From contig JANYED010000121.1 of assembly GCA_025363315.1 (NCBI GenBank), positions 1 to 38,322 of the forward strand: DNA of 38,322 bases, written 5' to 3'. The notes under the pieces were generated by a model that had not been told where the DNA came from, made no database searches, and worked only from the letters and a program-made list of their open reading frames with translations. Positions 1 through 6,477 of this stretch are shown here, piece after piece. The translations under genes and the position numbers were made by a program. Numbering within the stretch: position 1 is the stretch's first letter; every line of letters begins with the position of its first letter. This stretch comes from Polaromonas sp. (GTDB taxonomy: Bacteria > Pseudomonadota > Gammaproteobacteria > Burkholderiales > Burkholderiaceae_C).

Positions 1-33
1 TTCAGAGCAGCTCGGCAAGATGGTCGCCCGTGA
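1..33 (+). CDS. C-terminal tail of an antitoxin-like gene (partial)
   Basis: The first reading frame is open from the window edge and ends FRAARQDGRP followed by TGA at 31-33. That stop overlaps the GTG start of the PIN-domain gene at 30 (GTGA). A four-base overlap with a downstream PIN toxin is typical of a VapB-type antitoxin, which would sit in exactly this place. Only about ten residues are visible, so the antitoxin identity rests on context, not on any domain. Confidence 0.5.
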   Translation, partial: FRAARQDGRP

Positions 34-461
34 TTTGTGTCGTTGACGCCAGCGTGGCCGTCAAATGGTTTGCAGAAGGCGATTGGGCACTGCGTGAAGA
101 CGATGTTGAACCCGCACTTGAGATTTTGAAAGCCAGCACACGCGGCAAACTGGACTTTTATCAGCCACCCCATTTTTTGGCCGAAGTAGCAGCCGTGTTG
201 GCACGTTTAAGTCCAGACCGAGCACAAACATGCATCACCGACTTGGCTCAGCTCAACATCACTTGGGCAGCACCCATTGTGGCCTACGCCAAAGCCATTG
301 AACTGGCGCGCCAGCTAGACCACCACCTGTTCGACACGCTGTACCACGCGGTGGCGCTATCTGTTCCTGGCTCGGTGCTGGTAACTGCTGATAGGCGCTA
401 CTTTGACAAAGCCCGGCACTTGGGGCAGATTGCTTGGCTGGCCGACTTTAGTTATGCGTAG
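30..461 (+). CDS. vapC: PIN-domain ribonuclease toxin, VapC family
   Basis: A 143-residue protein with the layout of a PIN-domain RNase. It begins MICVVDASVAVKW, with acidic Asp6 on the first strand, then Glu52 (FLAEVAAVL), Asp102 (LFDTLYHAVAL) and Asp121 (VTADRRYF). Together these form the usual metal-binding acidic cluster. VapC toxins cleave RNA, often initiator tRNA or a rRNA loop, and are neutralised by a VapB partner; the target here cannot be read from sequence. The start is GTG at 30, overlapping the stop of the upstream reading frame, which implies translational coupling with its antitoxin. All four acidic positions are present, so the protein is probably active. Confidence 0.88.
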   Translation: MICVVDASVAVKWFAEGDWALREDDVEPALEILKASTRGKLDFYQPPHFLAEVAAVLARLSPDRAQTCITDLAQLNITWAAPIVAYAKAIELARQLDHHLFDTLYHAVALSVPGSVLVTADRRYFDKARHLGQIAWLADFSYA

Positions 462-544
462 TGGATTCTGAAATACTTATTAATTTTGGAGCAGTCAACC
501 CAACTATTGATTGGCTTTAAGACCAATAACCCCCTGAATCTGTC

Positions 545-566
545 ATTCCGGGCGAAGACCCGGGAT
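545..566. repeat. Short palindromic element, REP-like
   Basis: ATTCCGGG and CCCGGGAT are near-perfect inverted arms around CGAAGA. It resembles the 'TCATTCCGGGCGAAGACCCGGGATC' type of intergenic palindrome I recall as widespread in proteobacteria. Only one copy is in this window, so its repeat status is not shown here. It lies in the gap between vapC and the next minus-strand gene. Confidence 0.4.
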
Positions 567-602
567 CAATCTTTGGTCATGCAAGCTCTACTGCGTGCAG
601 CT

Positions 603-670
603 AGCCCGCCTACCGCGCCGCACACAGCGGTTTGAGCGTCAAACCGACCCCACGGCGCAATAGGCGGGCT
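603..670. terminator. Nested hairpin, possible two-way terminator
   Basis: Outer arms AGCCCGCCTA (603-612) and TAGGCGGGCT (661-670) are perfectly complementary. They continue inward after a two-base mismatch as GCGCCG/CGGCGC. In the loop lies a second perfect hairpin, CGGTTTGA-GCG-TCAAACCG (628-646). The plus-strand side is followed by a T-rich run (TTTATGTCTTTGTGTCTTT), so it could end vapC transcripts. On the minus strand it lies about 40 bases after the stop of the heptad-repeat pseudogene. Terminator is the likeliest role; a small mobile-element remnant is the alternative. Confidence 0.5.
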
Positions 671-709
671 TTATGTCTTTGTGTCTTTGCATGTTGAACG
701 CTTGCCTGT

Positions 710-1347
710 TTACTTAGCAAGCAAAGTTTTGCCCCTGGCCAACAGACCTGCAACCAGCGGCAGCACCTCCGCCACGCCCGGGCTAGATTGCCTGGCCTGC
801 AGCTGTAGGTAAACAGCATTCAGCGCTTTAAAGTCTTCAGGGTTATTTGAGCCTGCGGTGATTTTGTCGGCTATTCGCTTGACCTCTTTAAGCAGTGCTA
901 TCAACTCATTGTTTGCCGCTATTTTCTGATCGGCTGCCGCTATGTCTGCTCGGCTGCCGCTATGTCTGCTCGGTTTGCCGCTATGTCTGCTCGGTTTGCC
1001 GCTATGTCTGCTCGGTTTGCCGCTATGTCTGCTCGGTTTGCCGCTATTTTCTGATCGGCTGCCGCTATTTTCTGATCGGCTGCCGCTATGTCTGCTTGTA
1101 ACGGACAAAGATTGGCAATCGCCTCACCACGCCGGCGCTCATAGATAGGTATCAAATGGGGCTTGCCGTCGGCCTGCGCTCGGCTGATTTTGTTGGCGTA
1201 GTCGGTCATCAGCTCTGCCTCGCATTTTTTAAAAGCGTCTTTACCTGCATCTTGCGCTTGCGCAGCCACTGGCGTCAGCGCCAGCCACGCCGCCATGACA
1301 AGACCCGTCAGGGGCATTAAATTTAGCTTTAGCGGTAGTTTGGTCAT
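710..1347 (-). pseudogene. Secreted heptad-repeat protein, frameshifted
   Basis: The gene starts MTKLPLKLNLMPLTGLVMAAWLALTPVAAQAQ, a clear Sec signal peptide ending at AQA. A charged region with two cysteines follows (KKCEAEL and NLCPL). After that come seven-residue repeats of two kinds, ADQKIAA and NRADIAA, which should form an alanine/isoleucine coiled coil. Within the repeats one unit is 20 instead of 21 bases, so the frame is lost and translation stops at AAEQT. The lost C-terminus is intact in another frame: ADIAAADQKIAANNELIALL, then a long region ending LLARGKTLLAK at 710. Restoring one base would give about 212 residues. The N-terminal half is faintly like the DUF1090/YqjC family of periplasmic proteins, but I do not claim that. 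It could be broken, a sequencing error, or a switchable locus. Confidence 0.7.
918..1084 (-). repeat. Tandem 21-bp repeat (eight units) coding heptads
   Basis: Eight tandem units, starting at 918, 939, 959, 980, 1001, 1022, 1043 and 1064. All are 21 bases except the one at 939-958, which is 20. Two unit types alternate in blocks: one codes ADQKIAA, the other NRADIAA. The odd unit carries the left part of one type and the right part of the other, and it causes the frameshift in the host gene. Confidence 0.92.
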
Positions 1348-1386
1348 TAAAGTCTCTTGGGATTATTGGGTGGCAATCAATTGTGG

Positions 1387-1698
1387 TCAGACCGCACGAA
1401 CGGACGCAACCAGCGGCTGTACCGCCAGCCTCAGCCCCATGGCCTTAAGAATGGCCGACAGGCTACTCAGGGCAGGGTTGCCCTTTGGGGACAGCGTTCG
1501 GTAAAGCTGGGTGGGGTTGAGATGGGCTTGTTCAGCCACAGCTTGAACGCCGCCAAATGCTTGCGCCATCTGGCGCAGCACGATCAACAGCTCGGCCTGG
1601 TCGCCGTCTTCTAGCATGCCATTGATCACTTCAAGCGCAAAAGCTGGGTCATCACGGTACAGCTGGGCCATCGCTTCGTCGTTGGGTTTACTTTTCAT
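1387..1698 (-). CDS. HigA/XRE-like antitoxin, apparently orphan
   Basis: A 103-residue protein of the 'addiction module antidote' type (COG3636-like). An N-terminal arm (RDDPAFALEVINGMLEDGD) is followed by a helix-turn-helix region from about residue 45: QAFGGVQAVAEQAHLNPTQL, then YRTLSPKGNPALSSLSAILKAMG. The SPKGNP segment between recognition helix and next helix is characteristic of this family. A good ribosome site, GGAG, lies eight bases before the ATG. The usual partner is a RelE-like toxin encoded just upstream on the same strand. Here that place holds only a fragment of a pseudouridine synthase gene, so the antitoxin looks orphaned. It may still act as a DNA-binding repressor. Confidence 0.75.
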   Translation of the reverse strand: MKSKPNDEAMAQLYRDDPAFALEVINGMLEDGDQAELLIVLRQMAQAFGGVQAVAEQAHLNPTQLYRTLSPKGNPALSSLSAILKAMGLRLAVQPLVASVRAV

Positions 1699-1741
1699 TG
1701 TCTATTCTCCTTTGCCAGTGCTACCAATGAGTCGCCCTATT

Positions 1742-1876
1742 TCACCCCGAAATCGCAGCCAAATCCCCCGCCGTCAACCACCGCCACTGCCCCGCCTTCA
1801 AATCCTCCGGCAAAGCAAGCGACCCAATCCGTGAGCGGTGCAAACCGCCCGCGGCATTTGGCAGCAACATTGGCAT
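1742..1876 (-). pseudogene. Duplicated 3' end of an rsuA-type gene
   Basis: This minus-strand frame reads MPMLLPNAAGGLHRSRIGSL and ends KAGQWRWLTAGDLAAISG, then TGA. It closely matches the last ~35 residues of the intact rsuA at 2447-3184 (GGLHRSRIGALALPDDLKAG..., ending AGDLGLISG). At DNA level 1742-1855 and 2447-2557 are about 80% identical by my hand alignment. Upstream of the shared part the frame is closed by a TGA, so there is no catalytic domain and it cannot work as an enzyme. It lies on the far side of the brnTA module from the intact gene, so the module is bracketed by two rsuA tails. Confidence 0.85.
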
Positions 1877-2086
1877 TCACGACCAATTCAAATTGAGCTT
1901 GCGATGTGACGTGGCGCAGTCGCGCAAATACAAATTAATCAGGCTTTGATAAGGAATTCCGGCATCTTGCGATATGGACTTGAAATAGCTGATCGATTCC
2001 TCATCAAGTCGAATCGTGATTTGTTTTTTAAGTTGCGCTGCGTAGGGGTTCTTTCTGGCAGCGGTGAAGTCGTATTCTTTGCGCAT
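1877..2086 (-). CDS. brnA: BrnA-type antitoxin
   Basis: A 69-residue protein with a basic N-terminus (MRKEYDFTAARKNPYAAQLK) followed by a ribbon-helix-helix core. The strand is KQITIRLDEESISYF, then a helix and the turn DAGIPYQSLINLYLRDCA. The 'NPYA..LKK.ITIRLD' signature is typical of antitoxins that pair with BrnT (DUF497) toxins. BrnA binds the toxin through its C-terminus and represses its own operon through the RHH domain. The start is nine bases after the brnT stop, so the two form an operon in the usual toxin-first order. A palindrome upstream of brnT is the likely operator. Confidence 0.85.
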   Translation of the reverse strand: MRKEYDFTAARKNPYAAQLKKQITIRLDEESISYFKSISQDAGIPYQSLINLYLRDCATSHRKLNLNWS

Positions 2087-2095
2087 GTGACACCT

Positions 2096-2377
2096 TTACG
2101 GGTAGGACTTTGATTCTTGGGTACTTGCTTTGCGGGCTGAGATGATTCGTATCACAATGCCGTCACCCCGGTAGCAGTGACAAACCAGAAGCAATCGCAT
2201 AGCCGCACTCAAACCAAGCAGAACGAAACGATCTTCATCTTTGGAGTGATCGGGGTCATCAATCAGTTTGGCTAGTTCGTCGACGAAAACCGATTTCGCC
2301 TCGTCGAAGCTGACACCATGCTTCCTTACATTTGCCGCAGCTTTGCGTTCATCCCATTCAAAGCTTAGATTGCTCAT
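2096..2377 (-). CDS. brnT: BrnT-type RNase toxin (DUF497)
   Basis: A 93-residue toxin starting MSNLSFEWDERKAAANVRKH, the hallmark FEWD..K...N..KHGVSF start of the DUF497/BrnT family. The fold is RelE-like. Later family features are present: VFVDELAKLIDDPDHSKDEDRFVLLG, where residues around DEDR contribute to activity, and the end VIRIISARKASTQE matching the usual RIISAR.A...E. BrnT is a ribonuclease that slows growth when free of BrnA. The start is fixed by homology of the N-terminus. A promoter just upstream places transcription initiation close to or at the ATG, suggesting a leaderless message. Confidence 0.88.
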   Translation of the reverse strand: MSNLSFEWDERKAAANVRKHGVSFDEAKSVFVDELAKLIDDPDHSKDEDRFVLLGLSAAMRLLLVCHCYRGDGIVIRIISARKASTQESKSYP

Positions 2378-2383
2378 ACATTA

Positions 2384-2412
2384 ATGATAACTACAGTGTA
2401 GTTATGTATCAA
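2384..2412 (-). promoter_or_regulatory. brnTA promoter with operator palindrome
   Basis: Reading the minus strand, TTGATA (2412-2407) and TATCAT (2389-2384) are separated by exactly 17 bases and resemble -35 and -10 boxes. Across and beyond the spacer lies a perfect palindrome, ATAACTAC-AGT-GTAGTTAT (2387-2405). A ribbon-helix-helix repressor bound there would block RNA polymerase. The brnT ATG (2377) is about seven bases after the -10 box, where a transcript would normally begin. Confidence 0.65.
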
Positions 2413-2446
2413 GTACAGAATTTAAATTTAACTCCAGTGAGTCCCA

Positions 2447-3184
2447 TCACCCTGAAATCAACCCCAAATCTCCAGCCGTCAACCACTGCCACTGCCCGGC
2501 CTTCAAATCGTCAGGCAAGGCCAGCGCACCAATCCGCGAACGGTGCAGGCCCCCCGCACCACCCTCACCTTCCACCCGGTTGCCCACCGCTGCAATCATG
2601 CGTTTGACCTGGTGGTATTTGCCTTCCGTCAACGTCAGGCTCAGCTGATTCGGCCCGGTCTGCACACAAGCGGCGGCGCGTACCGGCTTGGGGTCGTCGT
2701 CGAGCACCACACCGCTCAGCAGTTTTTGCACCTGCTTGTCGTCTACCGCGTGCTTGGTCGTTACCTCGTACACCTTGGGCACGTGGTGTTTGGGCGAGCT
2801 CATGCGGTGAATGAATTTGCCGTCATCTGACAGAAGCAGCAGGCCTGTGGTGTCCTGGTCCAGCCGGCCCACGGCTTGCACGCCGGCTGCCGCGCCGCCG
2901 CCGCGCTGGCGTATGGGTGCGGGCAGCAGGGTGTAGATGCTGGGGTAGGTGCTGGGCTTTTGCGAGCATTCGTAGCCCGCAGGTTTGTGCAGCATCAGAT
3001 ACGCTTTCTCAAAGTACTGCCAGGGCGTGCCTTGCACCGTGAAGTGCATACCTTCTGCTACAAATTCAGTAGCTGGTAGCGCACATATCTCTTGGCCTAC
3101 AGCTACCAAACCCTGCTGAACCAGGCCTGCGCACACGCGCCGTGTGCCAAAGCCTTGCGAAAATAAAATGTCTTGTAATTGCAT
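2447..3184 (-). CDS. rsuA: 16S rRNA pseudouridine synthase, RsuA family
   Basis: About 245 residues. An S4-like N-terminal domain (MQLQDILFSQGFGTRRVCAG) is followed by the catalytic domain. This has HKPAGYECS, the catalytic loop GRLDQDTTGLLLLSDDG with its invariant Asp, and GKYHQVKRMIAAVGN near the C-terminus. RsuA makes pseudouridine 516 in 16S rRNA. I chose the ATG at 3184 because family members start MQLxDILFxQGFGTRR; the longer ORF adds eleven unlikely residues. Residues ~26-43 (VAVGQEICALPATEFVAE) fall on a copy of the 46-nt dispersed element, and the codons there are unusually A+T-rich (GTA, ATA, CTA). The gene is divergent from the MATE exporter. Confidence 0.9.
   Translation of the reverse strand: MQLQDILFSQGFGTRRVCAGLVQQGLVAVGQEICALPATEFVAEGMHFTVQGTPWQYFEKAYLMLHKPAGYECSQKPSTYPSIYTLLPAPIRQRGGGAAAGVQAVGRLDQDTTGLLLLSDDGKFIHRMSSPKHHVPKVYEVTTKHAVDDKQVQKLLSGVVLDDDPKPVRAAACVQTGPNQLSLTLTEGKYHQVKRMIAAVGNRVEGEGGAGGLHRSRIGALALPDDLKAGQWQWLTAGDLGLISG
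3057..3107 (+). repeat. 46-nt dispersed element, copy inside rsuA
   Basis: GCTAC-N7-GTAGC followed by TGGTAGCGCACATATCTCTT and GGCCTACAG, ungapped against the other copies. The arms differ from the common GCTAT/ATAGC by a paired change that keeps the stem (C on the left, G on the right). It is antisense to rsuA, where it is read as VGQEICALPATEFVA. It is the second most diverged copy. RsuA proteins I can recall have a similar length here, so it may have replaced rather than lengthened this segment. Confidence 0.65.
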
Positions 3185-3263
3185 GGGTCTATTGTCGCTG
3201 CACACAGGCGCTGGCAAAGCGTGAAAATGCTGGTTAACCTTTCTACCGCATCACAAAGCATTC

Positions 3264-4673
3264 ATGTCCGTACTACCTGCTTCTGCACCGCCTGCACCTC
3301 CCGAGCCACCCGCGCCATCTGCGCCAATATCCGCAACGACGCAGGGCAAATTCGTCACCGGCTCGACCCTCAAACATGTGTTGAACATGACCGCCGCAGG
3401 CTCGATTGGGCTGATTGCGGTGTTTGCAGTGGACTTGTTGAACCTGTTTTACATCTCGCTGCTGGGCCAAAAAGAGCTGGCCGCCGCCGTGGGTTATGCG
3501 GGCACGCTGCTGTTTTTTGTGGTCTCGATATCCATCGGTTTGGCGATTGCCGTCAGCGCCGTGACGTCGCGCGCCCTTGGCCAGGGCAACCGCGACAAGG
3601 CCCGGCATCTTGCAGGCGCGTCGCTGGTGCTGATGGTTGCCAGCATGGCCCTTAGCAGCGCGCTGTTGTACCCGCTGATCGGGCGGTTGCTGGGCCTCTT
3701 GGGCGCGACCGGGTTGACGGCTGAACTGGCGCTGCGCTTTAGCCACTGGGTGCTGCCTTCTGCGCCGCTTCTGGGCGCAGGCATGTGCATCAGCGCGCTG
3801 CTGCGGGCGCTGGGCGACGGCAAACGGGCAATGTACGTCACGCTTAGCGCGGCAGCGGCGGTAGCGGTGTTGGACCCGCTGTTCATTTTTGGCTTTGGCT
3901 GGGGCCTGGACGGCGCGGCACTGGCAACTGGCACGGCCCGGGTGGTCATGGTCTGCGTTGGGCTGTACGGCCTGGTGCGCGTCCACAAGCTGTTTGCATG
4001 GCCCACCAAAGCCGAATTGCTAGAAGCGTCCAAGCCATTTTTTGCGATTGGTTTACCGTCAATCCTGACGCAAGTTGCCACACCGGTAGGAAACGCTTTT
4101 GTGACAGCGGCCATCGCCCCGTTCGGCGACAGCGCGATTGCCGGTTGGGCAATTGTGGGCCGCATTATTCCTGTCGCGTTTGCGGCGCTGTATGCCTTGT
4201 CGGGCGCGGTCGGGCCCATCATTGGGCAGAACCTGGGCGCTGGCCGCTACGACCGTTTGCGGTCCACAATGCTGGACAGCCTCAAAGTGGTGGTGGTTTA
4301 TGTGCTGGTGACCTGGCTGGTGCTGGCGCTGTTCAGTGGCGTGATTGCCGATGCCTTTGGCGCGACAGGCCAAGCCCGCAATGTAATTGTGTTTTTCTGC
4401 CAGTTTGTAGCGGCGAGCTTTGTCTTTAACGGCGGCGTGTTTGTGGCCAACGCCGCCTTCAACAACCTGGGTTATGTGCTGTATTCAACCGCGCTTAACT
4501 GGGGCCGTGCCACGTTGGGCGTGGTGCCGTTTATCTGGCTGGGCGGGCATTACTTTGGCATCAAGGGTGTGCTGGCGGGCTACGGCCTGGGCGTGGTGCT
4601 GTTTGGGGTGGTGGGGGTATGGGGCTGCTTCAAGGTGCTGGGACAGATGGAGCGCAGAAAAGCAAAAAGTTAG
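3264..4673 (+). CDS. MATE-family multidrug/Na+ efflux transporter
   Basis: A 469-residue integral membrane protein with about twelve hydrophobic segments in two related halves, as in MatE/NorM/DinF transporters. Family-like parts are LFYISLLGQKELAAAVGYAG in the first half, ALGQGNRDKA in a cytoplasmic loop, and IGQNLGAGRYDRL in the second half, which mirrors the first. Such proteins export cationic drugs or toxic metabolites in exchange for Na+ or H+. Substrate cannot be assigned. The N-terminus is a Pro/Ala-rich hydrophilic stretch (~25 residues) before the first helix, so a later start is possible, though no better ATG is close. It is divergent from rsuA and convergent with the panE-like gene. 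Confidence 0.9.
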   Translation: MSVLPASAPPAPPEPPAPSAPISATTQGKFVTGSTLKHVLNMTAAGSIGLIAVFAVDLLNLFYISLLGQKELAAAVGYAGTLLFFVVSISIGLAIAVSAVTSRALGQGNRDKARHLAGASLVLMVASMALSSALLYPLIGRLLGLLGATGLTAELALRFSHWVLPSAPLLGAGMCISALLRALGDGKRAMYVTLSAAAAVAVLDPLFIFGFGWGLDGAALATGTARVVMVCVGLYGLVRVHKLFAWPTKAELLEASKPFFAIGLPSILTQVATPVGNAFVTAAIAPFGDSAIAGWAIVGRIIPVAFAALYALSGAVGPIIGQNLGAGRYDRLRSTMLDSLKVVVVYVLVTWLVLALFSGVIADAFGATGQARNVIVFFCQFVAASFVFNGGVFVANAAFNNLGYVLYSTALNWGRATLGVVPFIWLGGHYFGIKGVLAGYGLGVVLFGVVGVWGCFKVLGQMERRKAKS

Positions 4674-4679
4674 CCGTGC

Positions 4680-4734
4680 GCTATGTAATCAATAGCTGCT
4701 TGCACCCGTATTGATTAGGCTACAGCCTGATTTA
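4680..4734 (+). repeat. 46-nt dispersed element, intergenic copy
   Basis: GCTAT-GTAATCA-ATAGC, then TGCTTGCACCCGTATTGATT and AGGCTACAG. It starts seven bases after the MATE stop and ends before the convergent panE-like stop at 4753. The right end AGGC-TACA-GCCT forms a second short stem followed by ATTT. Confidence 0.9.
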
Positions 4735-4752
4735 ACACAAAAAACGCTGATT

Positions 4753-5673
4753 TCAGGCGCTTTTGGCTTCCAGCAGCTTGACCAGCGCCCACAGCACCCG
4801 GTTGGCCGGTGTAGCAACGCCCAGCGCCAGGCCGCGCTGAACGATGAAGCCGTTGAGGTAGTCAATCTCGGTCGGTTTGCCGCGTGCCAGGTCTTGCGCG
4901 GTGGACGACGATTGGTTCGGCATGCTGCCTGCCAGCGCTGCAACCGCTGCCTGCACATCGCCCGTTACATGCACGCCCTCAGCCTGCGCCACAGCCAGGC
5001 ATTCGGCCACCACGTCCTGCATCAAGCCCTGCACCCCCACGCCCTGCACTGTTTTGCCATACGGCAGCTGCGCGATAGCCGACACCGCGTTGTAGGCGCA
5101 GTTCAAGATCAGCTTGGACCACAGCTCGCCGCGCACGTTGCTCGACACCTCTGTCGGCACGCCAGCGGCTAGCAGCGCCTGCACCACCGCAGCTGTACCT
5201 GATGCTTCGATGACCAAATCGCCCCGCCCGTTGTGCTTGACGTGGCCCGGACCGGCCATTTCAGTGGCCACATACACCACTGCTGCGGCTACGGCCTGAC
5301 CAGGTAGCACGGCGCGCAAGCGGTCGGCGTTGTCCACCCCATTTTGCAGGCAAATAATTAGCGCATCGGCACACAAGAAGGGCTGCATCAAGCGCCCTGC
5401 CGATTCGGTGTCGCTTGATTTGACACTGAACAGCACCACGTCAGCGATGGCTATCGAGGCGACGTCAGTGCTGGCCTTAACTTGCACCTGCTCGTCGAAA
5501 CTCAGCGTTTGCAGCCGCAGGCCGTCGCGGTTGATTGCATCGACATGCGACTGCCGCGCAACCAGCATCACATCATGCCCAGCCCGCGCCAGCATGCCGC
5601 CGTAGTAGCAGCCCACCGCGCCTGCGCCCATCACGGCGACTTTCAACTTGGGGGCAGTGATTTCATGGTTCAT
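4753..5673 (-). CDS. panE: 2-dehydropantoate 2-reductase family (PanE/ApbA)
   Basis: A 306-residue NADP-dependent reductase. A Rossmann start, KVAVMGAGAVGCYYGGML (about residues 11-28), contains the GxGxxG motif. VLFSVKSSDTESAG and CLQNGVDN are the usual ketopantoate reductase stretches. The C-terminal helical domain carries the catalytic-lysine region ELWSKLILNCAYNAVSAI and the conserved SSTAQDLARGKPTEIDYLNG. PanE reduces ketopantoate to pantoate in pantothenate/CoA synthesis, but several paralogs act on other 2-oxo acids, so the exact substrate is open. The start was taken as the first in-frame ATG that stays open. It lies inside a seven-base tandem repeat of start-codon-bearing units. Confidence 0.87.
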   Translation of the reverse strand: MNHEITAPKLKVAVMGAGAVGCYYGGMLARAGHDVMLVARQSHVDAINRDGLRLQTLSFDEQVQVKASTDVASIAIADVVLFSVKSSDTESAGRLMQPFLCADALIICLQNGVDNADRLRAVLPGQAVAAAVVYVATEMAGPGHVKHNGRGDLVIEASGTAAVVQALLAAGVPTEVSSNVRGELWSKLILNCAYNAVSAIAQLPYGKTVQGVGVQGLMQDVVAECLAVAQAEGVHVTGDVQAAVAALAGSMPNQSSSTAQDLARGKPTEIDYLNGFIVQRGLALGVATPANRVLWALVKLLEAKSA

Positions 5674-5701
5674 AGTTCATGGTTCATGGTTCATGGTTCA
5701 T
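5664..5701 (-). repeat. ATGAACC heptamer repeat over the panE start
   Basis: On the minus strand the unit ATGAACC (one copy ATGAACT) is repeated five times and followed by ATGAAATC. Each unit holds an ATG, and because the unit is seven bases long successive ATGs fall in different frames. The in-frame start for panE is at 5673; an ATG 21 bases upstream meets a TGA within the repeat. Copy-number changes would alter how many competing starts lie ahead of the gene. Confidence 0.85.
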
Positions 5702-5736
5702 CGAGAACAAGCGCCTGTCTGCGCTTGAAAATCCGT

Positions 5737-6390
5737 CTATTTTGACGCCTGCAGAACCACATCACCCACCATGTCCGCCGTGATGGCGCTCAGCGTCCAG
5801 CTCAGGTGGCCGTGGCCAGTGTTATAAAACCCATTGGCCGCCCGACCCCGGCCTACACGCGGCAGCATGTTGCGCATCATTGGCCGCAGGCCTGCCCAGG
5901 GCACGACCTAACGCGTGTCAATGTTGGGGAAGCATTGCGCCACCCAATTGATCAGCGGCGCGATGCGGTCTGCGCCCAGACGGCTGGTGACCAGCTTGGT
6001 CTCGTCGTCTAGCAAGCTCACACTCGGCGCGCCTGCGCAAACGACGATGCCGTCAAAGGACTGCGCCTTGCCTGACGCGTTCTCTGACGCGTTGTCTGAC
6101 GCGTTATCTTGCGAGGTGGTCACGACGATGGCTTTGTTCCCATCGCTTTGTACTGACTGGACGTCTTGACCGTACAACGTGTGCACGCCCAGACGCTCGG
6201 CAGCCAAAGCCAGGCCGTGGGTGAACTTGTGAATGTCGCCGCCCCTGAACGCCAAAGCGCGGTTTGGCTTGGTCACCATCGCATCGCGTACCGAGCCGCC
6301 CTTGCTGGGCAAAGTGCGTGCACTAATGCAAGACGTGCTGAAAGTCGCGTGCTCAACTGCTGCTTCAAAGCCTGAAAAACCCGTAAAATA
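5737..6390 (-). pseudogene. Decayed D-amino-acid dehydrogenase-like gene (DadA family)
   Basis: The minus strand encodes pieces of a DadA-type FAD oxidoreductase in one frame. An N-terminal remnant, FEAAVEHATFSTSC, is followed by DAMVTKPNRALAFRGGDIHK and FTHGLALAAERLGV. Next come FDGIVVCAGA, SLLDDETKLVTSRLG and APLINWVAQCFPNIDTR. A TAG at 5908-5910 interrupts at this point, and the frame then continues VVPWAGLRPMMRNMLPRVGR and NTGHGHLSWTLSAITADMVG to a TAG at 5737. The FAD-binding N-terminus is gone, and at least two internal blocks seem missing compared with the family (after VVCAG and after TSRLG). The gene cannot make a working enzyme. DadA proteins oxidise D-amino acids to keto acids at the membrane. 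Confidence 0.85.
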
Positions 6391-6400
6391 GGGATCTTTT

Positions 6401-6450
6401 AGGCCTGTAGCCCAATATCTACCTGCGCAAGCAGCTATGAATTAAATAGC
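6401..6450 (-). repeat. 46-nt dispersed element, intergenic copy
   Basis: On the minus strand, GCTAT-TTAATTC-ATAGC, TGCTTGCGCAGGTAGATATT, GGGCTACAG. It lies between the 5' end of the dadA-like pseudogene and trhO, and is the only intergenic copy not between converging genes. Confidence 0.92.
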
Positions 6451-6477
6451 AATAAACTTAGTGAAGCTCGTTCATCA

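Noticed and set aside
510-535. ATTGG...CCAAT hairpin after vapC as a terminator
   Set aside because: Only a 5-bp weak stem without a T run; the nested hairpin at 603-670 is a better candidate.
918-1084. Possible CRISPR-like array
   Set aside because: Units are 21 bp, directly abutting with no spacers, and code for heptads in a gene with a signal peptide.
895-1148. Plus-strand Cys/Leu-rich repetitive ORFs (CRYVCSV and LPLCLLG repeats)
   Set aside because: They are shadows of the 21-bp repeats in the minus-strand heptad gene; no start signal and no family resemblance.
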